Shown here piece after piece: positions 55,230 to 64,000 of a stretch of DNA of 64,000 nucleotides. Position 1 is the stretch's first letter, and each line of letters starts with the position of its first letter. The notes below the pieces were generated by a model. It was not told where the DNA came from and did not search any database. It was given only the letters and a program-made list of their open reading frames with translations. The stretch is from NCBI GenBank assembly GCA_958510825.1, contig OY294044.1:75562895-75626894 (forward strand), given 5' to 3'. Both the position numbers and the translations under genes were made by a program. This DNA is from Brachypterus glaber. Taxonomy: Eukaryota; Arthropoda; Insecta; Coleoptera; Kateretidae.

Positions 55230-56125
55230 AAATTTCTAGTAAGGGTCTTTGGAACGGAAAAAAATCTCAGTCCACCAAAATATAATTCCTTATCATTTTG
55301 AGCGCAGATTAGGCGTAGAGAGAAAGTGATTTAGCTCTTTTCTGATTCAGATTTCCCCTAAATTATAAAAAATAGGAACTGAGAACGTTATTGTGGATTT
55401 TTATTTTTGAAACTTTTTGGCTAAAATAAATATTGTTTTGTCATTACACTTACCGTAAGTAAGTGGCGAGAAAAACTTAAAATTTAAAAACCTATAAACT
55501 TAAATTACTCAAAAAATTTGCTACATAACAAAAAGGTCCACATACTTTTTCGTGCATTTGATGGGACAGTAAAAGTACTTTAAGTATTAACTTTTTAAAA
55601 TAAAAATAAGAAACTAAAAGAACAAAAAATAACTTCCTTGGTTCCTTATACGAAATGAAGTATAATGATGGATAAAAACATAATTAGACTTGGTGCTAAA
55701 GCAAGAAGTTGTTCGTGTTATGAATTATTGTTATATTCACGCTTTATAGTGTTCACTATATTATGAACTGCATTTGTGATCTATTTATATTATACAATTT
55801 ATGCAACGAAAATAAAAAAATTAAATACGAAAAAAAATGTTATCTATATTTAAAAAATATCTTTCTCTTCTATATAAAATTGTACGGGGGCCATTCACAA
55901 ATTGTTTACATCGTAGCATATTTTTTAAAACTTGCACAAAATCGATTATCCAGTCAGTGATATTTTATTGACATCAAATTAAGATACACTTAAAAATGGC
56001 ATTAAAAAAAGTTGTAAAAAAGTGTACCTATATGTTTTTTTATTCAAGTTTTTTTTTTGTTTATTTTAGTTTGGATCAAATTTAAATTTTACAGTTTTTA
56101 TAATAAGCCGAAAAAAGCTTAATAA
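55230..56125. other. AT-rich, nothing recognised
   Basis: Only short chance frames. No domain or clear repeat. Confidence 0.4.
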
Positions 56126-56130
56126 TGTTA

Positions 56131-56351
56131 CTAGCGTCCCAAATTCAAATCGGTCTTCGCGCTGTTGCCAAATTGTGCAATTTAATATATCTTTGGTTTT
56201 TGGTTGTTTTGGTGTTTTTTTTTTTTGTAAAAAACACCAAAACAAACAAAAACCAAAGCATAAAAAACACCAAAACAACCAAAAACCAATGATATATTAA
56301 ATTGCACGATTTGGCAACAGCGCGAAAGACCGAGTTGAATGTGGGACGTAG
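56131..56351. mobile_element. palindromic element with CCAAAACAACCAAAAACC loop repeats
   Basis: GTCCCAAATTCAA...CGGTCTTCGCGCTGTTGCC and ATTGTGCAATTTAATATATC on the left are inverted on the right with few changes. The loop is built of GGTTTTTGGTTGTTTTGGTG and its inverse. Confidence 0.85.
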
Positions 56352-56681
56352 ACATTAGTGATAATATTTAGTCAAGCGCTTAGTACTGCCCTGCTAGTGA
56401 AAAAAGTTCTATTTGCAAGTGTCTATTGATACCTGTCGATTGAAGAAATCATCTAAATTTAAAGGAGGGACAGTATGTAACAAAGGTAAGCGCGAAAATA
56501 AACTATTAATATTTCATTAAAATTGTATTTAAAATAAAATTTAAAAAGAAACAGGAAGTTTATACATTAAACATAGAACAAACAAGTTTAAAACTTTATC
56601 TGTTTGTACGTTGTGTAATATTTTTGTAATGGTTACCATCGTCTTTTAGTGGCGATTATTGCTGCGTTACAATTAATTATA

Positions 56682-56860
56682 CAGAGCGGTCCAAAAGTCA
56701 CCCCCCCCCCCTCCCTCTTAACTTTTGAACCAGTTGAAATATCGACTTCAAATTTGGAACTTTTAAATAAGATAACTTAAACTATCTTTTAGCATATATT
56801 TAATACTTTCAGCTTTTAAATGTGGGCAGGGGGGCATGGGGGCACATTTTTTAAACGGAC
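56682..56860. mobile_element. truncated copy of the CAGAGCGGTCCAAA MITE
   Basis: Starts after TA with CAGAGCGGTCCAAAAGTCAC and follows the 19108 element through TTGAACCAGTTGA and GTGGGCAGGGGGGCAT. It then stops at TTTTTTAAACGGAC without its right end. Confidence 0.75.
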
Positions 56861-56957
56861 TTTTTGTAAAGTTTGAACATAGGAACGTTAATCCACATGC
56901 CACATGGGTAATAAATAATAATTGTTTCTGATCGCGTCTGAAGTTTGTACAAAGCAG

Positions 56958-57120
56958 TTCCTTTTTGCAAAGAGTTCCTCCATTTTACAAAGAGTTCCTC
57001 CATTTTGCAAATAGTTCCTCCATTTTGCAAAGAGTTCCTCCATTTTGCAAAGAGTTCCTCCTTTTCGCAAAGAATTCCTCCAGCGTTCCTCCTGAGTTCC
57101 TTTCCTGAGTTCCTTTGGCT
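56958..57120. repeat. 20 bp minisatellite, about 6 units
   Basis: AGAGTTCCTCCATTTTGCAA repeats with a 20 bp period from about 56958 to 57085, then shorter AGTTCCTTTCCTG pieces follow. All three minus-strand frames look repetitive; one reads NGGT(I/L)CKMEELF-like units. That is the repeat, not a gene. Confidence 0.9.
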
Positions 57121-57640
57121 TGTACAAAAAATTTCCTCGCGGTCAGCCCCTCGGATTAATCGAAATGGCAGTCGTTTCAGCATAAATGGCTTATAAATAA
57201 GAACAAAAATTTCAATTCTCTTAAAATTTGTTACCTTTTAATTAAAACATGCAGTTTTTTAGGGTTTAAAATTTATATTGCATGCAAATAAAAATCTGTA
57301 TGTTTTATGAAAAAGAAAAATGTTATTATATAGTGAACTAGGGATCCAATTTGTATACTTATGTAGAAATTATTTTTTCAGTTAATAGGCTCATGTTTTT
57401 TATATTTTATGGCTGGCAATATCCATTATCATCGGAACAAAAATTTTGTGTGTTAATATCTTTTTAATTTTAGATTACTAAAATAGTATAAAAAAAACAT
57501 GGAAAAGTGCACGATGGCGCGCAGCGCTTTACAATTCGAGTAATCCACCATACTTTTTTCTACGCTGATAAAAACAAACACCAAAACTAATAAAATATCT
57601 GACTGGAAAATTTCACAAAAATCTAAAAAAACAATTACCT
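57115..57640. other. no gene recognised
   Basis: AT-rich sequence between the minisatellite and the next MITE. Confidence 0.4.
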
Positions 57641-57641
57641 A

Positions 57642-58555
57642 CCCAGGTAGCAAGGGATGTTATATTACAAGAAATTAATTAACATCACTTTTCGGTGTAT
57701 TTTTAAACTAAATCATAACATCACATAATATTGAAAAATAACATGTATTTAACATCACATTTGCAACGTAACACGTGTGACGTGACAACCATGTTATTTA
57801 ATAACAAATATTTAGCAACGCTGTGAATATATCGCATGTCACATATTAACGTGGCTTTCACGTGAATGTCATGTTATATTACTTCTCACCGACGTTCGAA
57901 GCAAAAAAATCGATATAAGATGATGTTGATTGAGTAAATTATTATAAGGAAATTGTATACACATTATACGATTTCCAATGGATAGGGGGCTCTGTCGGGC
58001 TTCTCAAGACCACGGACACGGATTAAAGGAATATATTCTCCGCTTAATCTGCAATTTCGTATTTTGAATCTATTTGTTTCAATCTGTAATTGTTTCAATT
58101 ACTGATTGATTTTAAATCCGATTTTTTTATAGGTTTATAGCGTTTTTAATGGTTTTAATTTAGAAAAAGCTAATATCCTAGAATATTATTTAAATATTAA
58201 AGTACCAGTAACGGCATCCATAAGATAAAAGCTTTGTTCGGGATACGCTAGAATCAGTTCTGGACTACTGTTTATTGGTTATTTAAAGTCACATGGTAAT
58301 AAGGATTAAACCTCCATTGGTCAGAACCAGTTCTGAACTCAAATCTAGAACAAGCCTATTAGATATAACAGGAATGTGGATTTATTATGTCACAAACACG
58401 TTATTTTCGGGATGTCATTGTGTGATGTTATTAGGGGCGGACTTAGGACATCCCCACCATGCTACATTCTTGTTAAATGAGACTACAATCTTAACATCAC
58501 ATGTCACATATTAACGTGACTTTCACGTGAATGTCATGTTATTTTGCTACCTGGG
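57642..58555. mobile_element. TA-flanked MITE, CCCAGGTAGCA ends
   Basis: CCCAGGTAGCA and TGCTACCTGGG between TA at 57640-57641 and 58556-58557. AACATCAC(A/T) and ATAACATG words recur throughout. ACATATTAACGTG(G/A)CTTTCACGTGAATGTC occurs twice in direct order (about 57842 and 58506). Confidence 0.75.
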
Positions 58556-58557
58556 TA

Positions 58558-59350
58558 TGGACATTTCCCTGTAGATGCAGGCAATGCTGACTGCACGATG
58601 GTCATGGATTTGACTGTAATTTGGTTTATGGGTACTATATGACACTATAAAAGATCCCCCAGAGGATTTTACCCCAAAAAGGCCTACTTTGTGAGATTTG
58701 ATTTTATTAGTTTTTTCAAGAAATCGTAAGTTTTCACAAAAATTGATTTTTAAGTTTAATAAATCAAAAACGGTTTAAGATGTTTTTAAACGGTTTTAAC
58801 CAGTTAAAAACACTATTTTCTGCATATATAACCAATATTTTCAAATTGTTTTTCGAGATATTTAATAAAACATAAAGCTCAATTTTTTTCAAAAATTGGT
58901 TGTTATCGGTATATTATTGCATATAACTAAAAGCTAAACAAAATAGTGGGAAAGGTAAATATAGGGTGTTAAAATACATACATTAAAGAACATTTCCTAA
59001 AAATTTGAAAAAAATTGGGGTTTGTTTTTTTGATAAAATTTGAGTATTATTTTTTATTCAATATCTCGAAAAACAATAGACAATCAAATTTGAAAGAATT
59101 GGTTATATATGCAGAAAAAGGTGTTTTTTAAACCGTTTTTAAATATCTCAAACTGTTTTTGAGTTATTAAACTTTAAAATCAATTTCTTGAAAAAACTAA
59201 AAAAGGTCATATTTCACATAGTAGGCATTTTTGGGGTAAAATCCTCTGAGGGATCTTTTTTGGTTCCATATAGAACCCATAAACCAAATTACAGTCAAAT
59301 CCATGACCATCGTGCAGTCAGCATTACCTGAATCTACAGGGAAATGCCCC
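58558..59350. mobile_element. TA-flanked inverted-repeat element, 793 bp
   Basis: The left end TGGACATTTCCCTGTAGATG is inverted at the right (CTACAGGGAAATGCCCC). The arms continue through GACTGCACGATGGTCATGGA, TTGACTGTAATTTGGTTTAT and AGAGGATTTTACCCC for about 150 bp. The left TA (58556-58557) is also the right TA of the previous MITE. Confidence 0.85.
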
Positions 59351-59706
59351 TATATATTTTTATTATACGTCGTACCGTTTAGTTTATTCTTGTTGCAACA
59401 TATTTTCTGCGGTAAACTAGGCATGTTCAACCACTCTGATGGTGTATCAGTCGCTTGATACTTTAGCCTAAAATTTAGGCCCTAAATCGTTAAAAATTTG
59501 TAATATTACACAAAATTTTAAGTATTATGGCTATCGTACGTTTTATAAAATCAAATAAACACCTTTTTCCAGTTTTTACAACACAAATAAACTGTTTTTT
59601 AGAAAAAAGAGACACTCAACGCGTTAACGACTGAAGTTAACTTCATATATGGATGGATATCAGTTTTATGAAAAATAACTTAAAAAAGGGTTTTTGGAAA
59701 TTTTTA

Positions 59707-60700
59707 ACAGGTGGCTTGGAAAACAACACTAGGATATTTCAAGAACGCTTTGACATAGAGACTTGAAATTTTGACCAATTGTTTTTTCCACGTTGAAAAT
59801 CTGGTCCAAAATTTAGGTCTCTTTGTCAAAGCCTTCTTGAAATATCGTAGTGTAATAGTATATTACATAACTAGTGTGGAAAGTGACATATTTCACGCGA
59901 GTGTATTAAATACACTTTCCAACAAGTTGTGTACACTATTTTTCCTACGATCCTGAAAAAATATAAAGTTTCTTAATTTAATATTTTTTAGTTTTTATTA
60001 CTTATTCAAAGAATTTTTGAGAAAAGCAAAGCATACAAAGCAAAACATAGCATACAAATTTATGTATGTTCAACAGAAAATATGATTTTCTTTTACTTCT
60101 TTTTCTTGGTATTTAAATTTAAAATACAATATATTATTATAGTACCTAGCTGTTTAATGGGTGGCCTATAACGTAAGCCTCTTGTGTAAATCAAGGCAGC
60201 ATTGGCAGTTTGCTAATTAAATTAGATTTCTTTAGATGTTCCCATAAAAAATAGTAAAATTGTACTGTTTTACGATTTAATAAGATAAAGACCGTGTATT
60301 TTGATGTTTTTTATGAAATGTAAGGTAACTAAATCAAAAATTAAGTAATTTTTATAAAATCTAGACATAAACATCCGAAGTTATATCTTGGTCAAACTAG
60401 TAATATTATAACTATAGTTTCTATTTTTGACATGGAAAACAGAAATATTTGGATTGAAAAACATAAAAGGCTGTGATGGAAGGTGGAAAATTGCATATAA
60501 AACAAATGAGCTAAATTCATAGGATCTACAACGTAAATTAAGGCAAACCTACATACGTGAAATTAGGCAAAACTACATACATAAATATCAAACTAGGGTG
60601 ATATTAAAATATCGGACTAGTGTGATATAAGGCGTTTTTTGAAGAACAAAAAATGTCATTTTCATAAGGGATCGTAGGAAAAGTTGTTTTGCAAGTAACC
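59707..60700. mobile_element. copy of the 40205 MITE split by the 15165-type repeat
   Basis: The left part (GGCTTGGAAAACAAC...AAATTTAGGTCTCTTTGTCA...AAATATCGTAGT) matches 40205-40350. The right end (GTTGTTTTGCAAGTAACCT) appears only after about 820 bp of the repeat also found at 15165-16270. One element is inserted in the other. Confidence 0.7.
59855..60678. repeat. dispersed repeat, copy of 15165-16270
   Basis: ACTAGTGTGGAAAGTGACAT, TTCACGCGAGTG and GTTGTGTACACTATTTTT near the start and AGGGATCGTAGGAAAAG at the end are shared with the copy in the MAEA U12 intron, in the same orientation. Confidence 0.7.
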
Positions 60701-62050
60701 TGCACTAGCAATACGACTATATCCATACTTTAGAGAATACTTTTATACACAGGCACATAAAATGACCATTAATATTTTAGGATTGTCCGAAAAAAGCGGT
60801 ACCTACTTCTTTCGTAGAACCACATATAATAACATATAATCGATATTGCTAGCAAGTTCAAATGCTAAAACAAAATAATGTTTATCATATATATTCATCA
60901 TATTTAATTAATTTTTTAGTTAAAAAATTTAAAAGAATATGTTTCATCGATGTAATTTACATTTTCCTGATAAAATGTTCTAAAAACTTAATCTTTTTAA
61001 CGTATCTAACGTAATTAGTATATAATTTGGTATAGCGTAACTATAAAACTATTTTTTTTATATGCATATAAAGCTTTTTTTTATTACAACGAATTTGTAA
61101 TTATATTTGAGAATATTCCTCTTAAACTGAAAGAATATTTGTTTGGGTCTAAAGAAAGCCCAAACCTGCGCGTAGTATCCGAAAAATCCAACCGATACTT
61201 CAGTGAAACCAAAACTTCAATCCTGACTGAAATGCCTTTTATTGTTTTTATACACTGTGTTTAAGTGTTTACGTAATTTTATTTCAAATGAACGAATAAC
61301 AAAAAATAAATGCACCCTAATATGAAAGACCCATTTTTCAGGCCCGCAACTGGGGGTTGCATAGAGTGCTCAGCACCCCCTGGCATGATTTTGAGCACCC
61401 CCTGGCAAAATAAGCTCTAAGCACCCCCATAGGGGGTGTTCAAGTCCAGTTGGTAAAATTGAGTGGCATATTTCGTAAAATGTATGTTGGAAAAATAGAG
61501 GGGTAAAGGGAAACTGGTCAGTAAATTGTTTACTTGGGAAAATTTGGAAAGGTTGGGAATTTTTCAGAGGTGAAGACCTTTTTTTTAGTCATCAAAATTT
61601 TATGGTCGGGGTTAGTAAAGCTTTTTTTGTCTACCCCCCAAAATAGGGGGTGTGTTAGGGGGGTAGCCAAAAATCTCTACACCCTTTAATACCGCGGAAA
61701 CGGGGGTATGAAGTGTATGAACCTTCATACAATTTGCGTTACATAACACTTGAACGTTCCCTTATCTAAAACTTTAGTTTGATACCTATCTGAAGTGGTC
61801 CAACAATATTAATGCATAAATATGTAATAATTACCGAAACTGCATAAATATGTAATAATTATTAAGACTTTTTAATATTTAGTAATTTCAAAAAGTTGCG
61901 GTTTCGGTCGGAGACTATACCGTATGCCAGATTTACTTGGATGATTTTTGTTACTAAAATGATTTTTATATATATATAAATCGTTCTAGACATACAAATT
62001 AAAAATTATATTATTTTTCAGTTACGCTACATCATTGTATAGTCAGTCAT
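60700..62050. other. no gene; short GC-rich repeats near 61330-61470
   Basis: GAGC/CAGCACCCCCTGGCA occurs twice (61360, 61392) and again as AAGCACCCCCATAGGGGGTG. The GTTACATAACACTTGAACGT block near 61737 is the inverse of the 6999 repeat end. Confidence 0.45.
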
Positions 62051-62175
62051 AGGGGTGGTCAAATTTTCACTTTTATTTAAAATCGTTTAGCGAATAATTA
62101 GAAAATATCGCTTTTGCTAATAAAAAGCCTAAGAAAATTGAAAAAAGAATATCTTTATAGCCGTCGCAATACGAA

Positions 62176-62280
62176 CTGGCACCTGTGAGCTGAGGCAGGG
62201 GGAAGAGAAGAGGTAAAATATATCATGTAAAGTATAGGCGATCTTGAATTTTTCACATTCCACAGAGGTGCCAGTTCATA
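62176..62280. mobile_element. inverted copy of the ~110 bp GAACTGGCACCT MITE
   Basis: GAACTGGCACCTGTGAGCTG to CAGAGGTGCCAGTTC, the inverse of 22451-22559, nested in the left arm of the outer element. Confidence 0.7.
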
Positions 62281-62413
62281 AAATGACACAGTAATTTTCC
62301 CCGAGAGCCTAAAGATTCATTGGAAAACGAAAGAAAGGCACAGTTATTTTCTGTCCTAATTGGACTTTTTTTATTTCTTAACGGAAGCAGTTCCAAATAA
62401 TTTAAAGCAAGTA

Positions 62414-63142
62414 AGGTGCTGTCCATATATTACGTAACGCAATTTAAAAAAAAAATTGACCCCCCCTCCCCCCTGTGTAACAAACTGTCACATTTACCAA
62501 CCCCCCCCCCCTGTGTAACGCGTAACAATATAAAATTTTTGTTTCGCAATAAATTTAACTGTATTCTCACTATTGATTCGTTTGGACAAACATGAACCTA
62601 AAATATAGTATAACATACCCTTAAAAAAAAATTTACACGAAAAAATCACTGAAACTTTAAAAAAATATTCGTAATCAATATTACACAGGGAAAAAATACT
62701 AGGTACCTCTTTTTACACTGAGTGTCACATATAACACGTATATTGTTTATGCACAGGTACACAAAATAGTACACACATTGGTGTTCTGTGAGTACAACTT
62801 CCGCGCGAAAATGTATCGCCGATGATTCATTGGCAAGATCACGCAAGAACAGGGCCGTAAGATATTTTTTTAATATCAATGTCAACAGTTTTTTTACTGA
62901 TTACAATATTATTTAAATATGCATAGTTTTGTCAATTTTTATGTGAAAAAGGGAATTATGGGCCACTAAATAGTTATTTATGTTGAAATAAAAAAACATC
63001 TGCCAAGCTTAGAAATAAACATTAAATTTAATAAATTCCGTTACGTAACGTTTACCTAGACCCCCCCTCCCCCCTGTCACAAACTGTAACAATTTCTCTG
63101 ACCCCCTCTCCTAGGCGCGTTACGTAATATATGGACAGCCCC
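62414..63142. mobile_element. TA-flanked MITE, CTGTCCATATATTACGTAAC ends
   Basis: AGGTGCTGTCCATATATTAC on the left and the inverse of GGGGCTGTCCATATATTACG on the right, between TA pairs. Inner arms have C-runs (GACCCCCCCTCCCCCC) on both sides, read in the same strand sense. No transposase. Confidence 0.8.
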
Positions 63143-63542
63143 TAACTAAATATCAGTATTTGGATAAACTTTGGTGGCCAAAAGCATGGAAAATAAGTGT
63201 TTTTCAAGGTATCTAGACTCTCGGAAGAAACTAAAGATTAATTTTGTTTTCAATTTTCTGTAAATACTTTTTATTAGCCTATCGAAAGGCATATTTTAAG
63301 ATTATTCGCTAAACGATTTAAAGTGAAAATTTGAGCACCCCTAATAGTCGATACATTCCCTAAAATTGGAGGGTAAAGGGGAATAATGATCAAAATCACA
63401 TTTTTCATAAAGTCGATTTTAAAAAATCAAAAGAAACAATTAAAACTTTTTAAATTAAAGTCCAAACCATATGTTGGACCCTGAGGTCTCAAAACGACAA
63501 TTAGAGATAAGAAAATGCGTGAAACATAGAGATTGGACTTAC

Positions 63543-63653
63543 CTTGAGGTTAGATTTTCTGGTGATGTCTGAGGTTAGAAGTGGTGATGGATAGGCCCCG
63601 TCTCTATATTCAGTAACGCGAAAATGTTGTGTTGAAGTGGAACTGTATATCAT
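63543..63653 (-). CDS. first coding exon of an unrecognised gene
   Basis: ATG at 63653-63651 opens a 37-codon frame (MIYSSTSTQHFRVTEYRDG, then AYPSPLLTSDITRKSNLK) ending AAG|GTAAGT, phase 0. An in-frame TAG lies three codons upstream of the ATG, which fixes the start. The exon and its upstream 100 bp are less AT-rich than the surroundings, and no repeat overlaps it. I do not recognise the product. The 5' position, tidy donor and composition argue for a real gene whose other exons lie to the left at an unknown distance; no second exon was found. A 5' UTR exon with a chance frame is the alternative. Confidence 0.5.
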
Positions 63654-63780
63654 AGATGGTATCTATAATCTCCTTTTTGCATAGCGAGTGACCGAAACAG
63701 CAATGGCCGGCGGCGGTATTGATCGATAATATCGATGTACGTGCTGCGTACTGAACTAATTACTACTGATTTATAAAGAG
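63654..63780 (-). promoter_or_regulatory. candidate promoter/5' UTR of the 63653 gene
   Basis: Less AT-rich, with GGCCGGCGGCGG and the palindrome ATCGATAATATCGAT (near 63722-63736), close to the TATCGATA element bound by DREF in flies. The arrangement upstream of a first exon is suggestive only. Confidence 0.35.
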
Positions 63781-63814
63781 GCAATAGCCTATAATAAGTA
63801 CTGTAGACTGGGGT

Positions 63815-64000
63815 GACTTCGGACGGTGTGGGTGACTACTGACACTTTTTCGCAAAACACTCTGAACCAAAGCACGTATGCAGAAGTTGTGGGGTTATGT
63901 GCACAAGTTTTGGGTTCTATTCCACAACTTGTGCACACAACCCCATAACTTGTTCACACATGCTTTGGTTCAGAGGGTTTTTCAAAAAAGTGTCCGAAGT
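63815..64000. repeat. hairpin element cut by the window end
   Basis: TTCGGACGG...GACACTTTTTCGCAAAACAC, CTGAACCAAAGCA and AACTTGTGCACA are inverted after a loop near 63914. The right end (AAGTGTCCGAAGT) reaches position 64000. Confidence 0.75.

Larger units (their letters stand above)
62052..63341. mobile_element. TA-flanked outer element of a nest
   Basis: GGGGTGGTCAAATTTTCACTTT on the left and AAAGTGAAAATTTGAGCACCCC on the right, between TA pairs. Arms continue with AAATCGTTTAGCGAATAAT and its inverse and a TTTTCTAATT/CAATTTTCT part. It contains the GAACTGGCACCT MITE (62176-62280) and the TA-flanked MITE at 62414-63142. Confidence 0.8.

Noticed and set aside
62646..62885. 79 aa minus-strand frame as second exon of the 63653 gene
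   Set aside because: It lies inside a TA-flanked MITE and lacks convincing splice sites in phase 0.

Overview
The window looks like a very AT-rich, transposon-packed animal nuclear genome. It has spliced genes with large introns, GTAAGT donors and (T)nAG acceptors, an insect-type LTR retrotransposon, mariner and FLYWCH transposon relics and dozens of short inverted-repeat elements. An insect, perhaps a beetle, fits best, but that is inference. About 1.2 kb of 64 kb is recognisable host coding sequence.

Three host genes are visible. (1) MAEA/Gid9, an E3 ligase subunit of the CTLH/GID complex, lies on the minus strand as six coding exons between 36610 and 13525 (363 residues). Its last exon, about 34 residues by family comparison, was not found. 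The exon 5 to exon 6 intron has a near-perfect U12-type donor (ATATCCTTT) and branch site and is read as an AT-AG minor-spliceosome intron. (2) DIRAS, a small Ras-family GTPase, lies on the plus strand in three coding exons (37347-37484, 40654-40911, 43595-43789) and is complete at 196 aa. MAEA and DIRAS are head to head, with 736 bp between start codons. (3) An unrecognised gene begins on the minus strand at 63653 with a 37-codon first coding exon ending in a GTAAGT donor.

Layout: 1-3547 is a Ty3/gypsy-like retrotransposon on the minus strand, cut by the window edge, with pol apparently reached by -1 frameshifting at A-AAA-AAC just before the gag stop. 5.9-13.5 kb is MAEA 3' intron or flank, with a TTAA-flanked MITE, a 2.2 kb TIR element carrying decayed SART3 fragments, a mariner transposase relic and a 449 bp tandem duplication. 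13.5-36.6 kb holds the MAEA exons among MITEs. The largest MAEA intron (10.4 kb) carries a 5.9 kb foldback-type element (27754-33666) with an 8 bp target duplication, whose arms are arrays of a ~150 bp tandem repeat, and a FLYWCH-bearing element. 36.6-44.1 kb is the MAEA/DIRAS promoter region and DIRAS, whose introns hold several TA-flanked inverted-repeat elements. 44-63.5 kb is intergenic or intronic and almost entirely MITEs, some nested or back to back.

No tRNA, rRNA, CRISPR or prokaryotic feature was seen. MITE boundaries were read by eye from the terminal repeats and can be off by a few bases.
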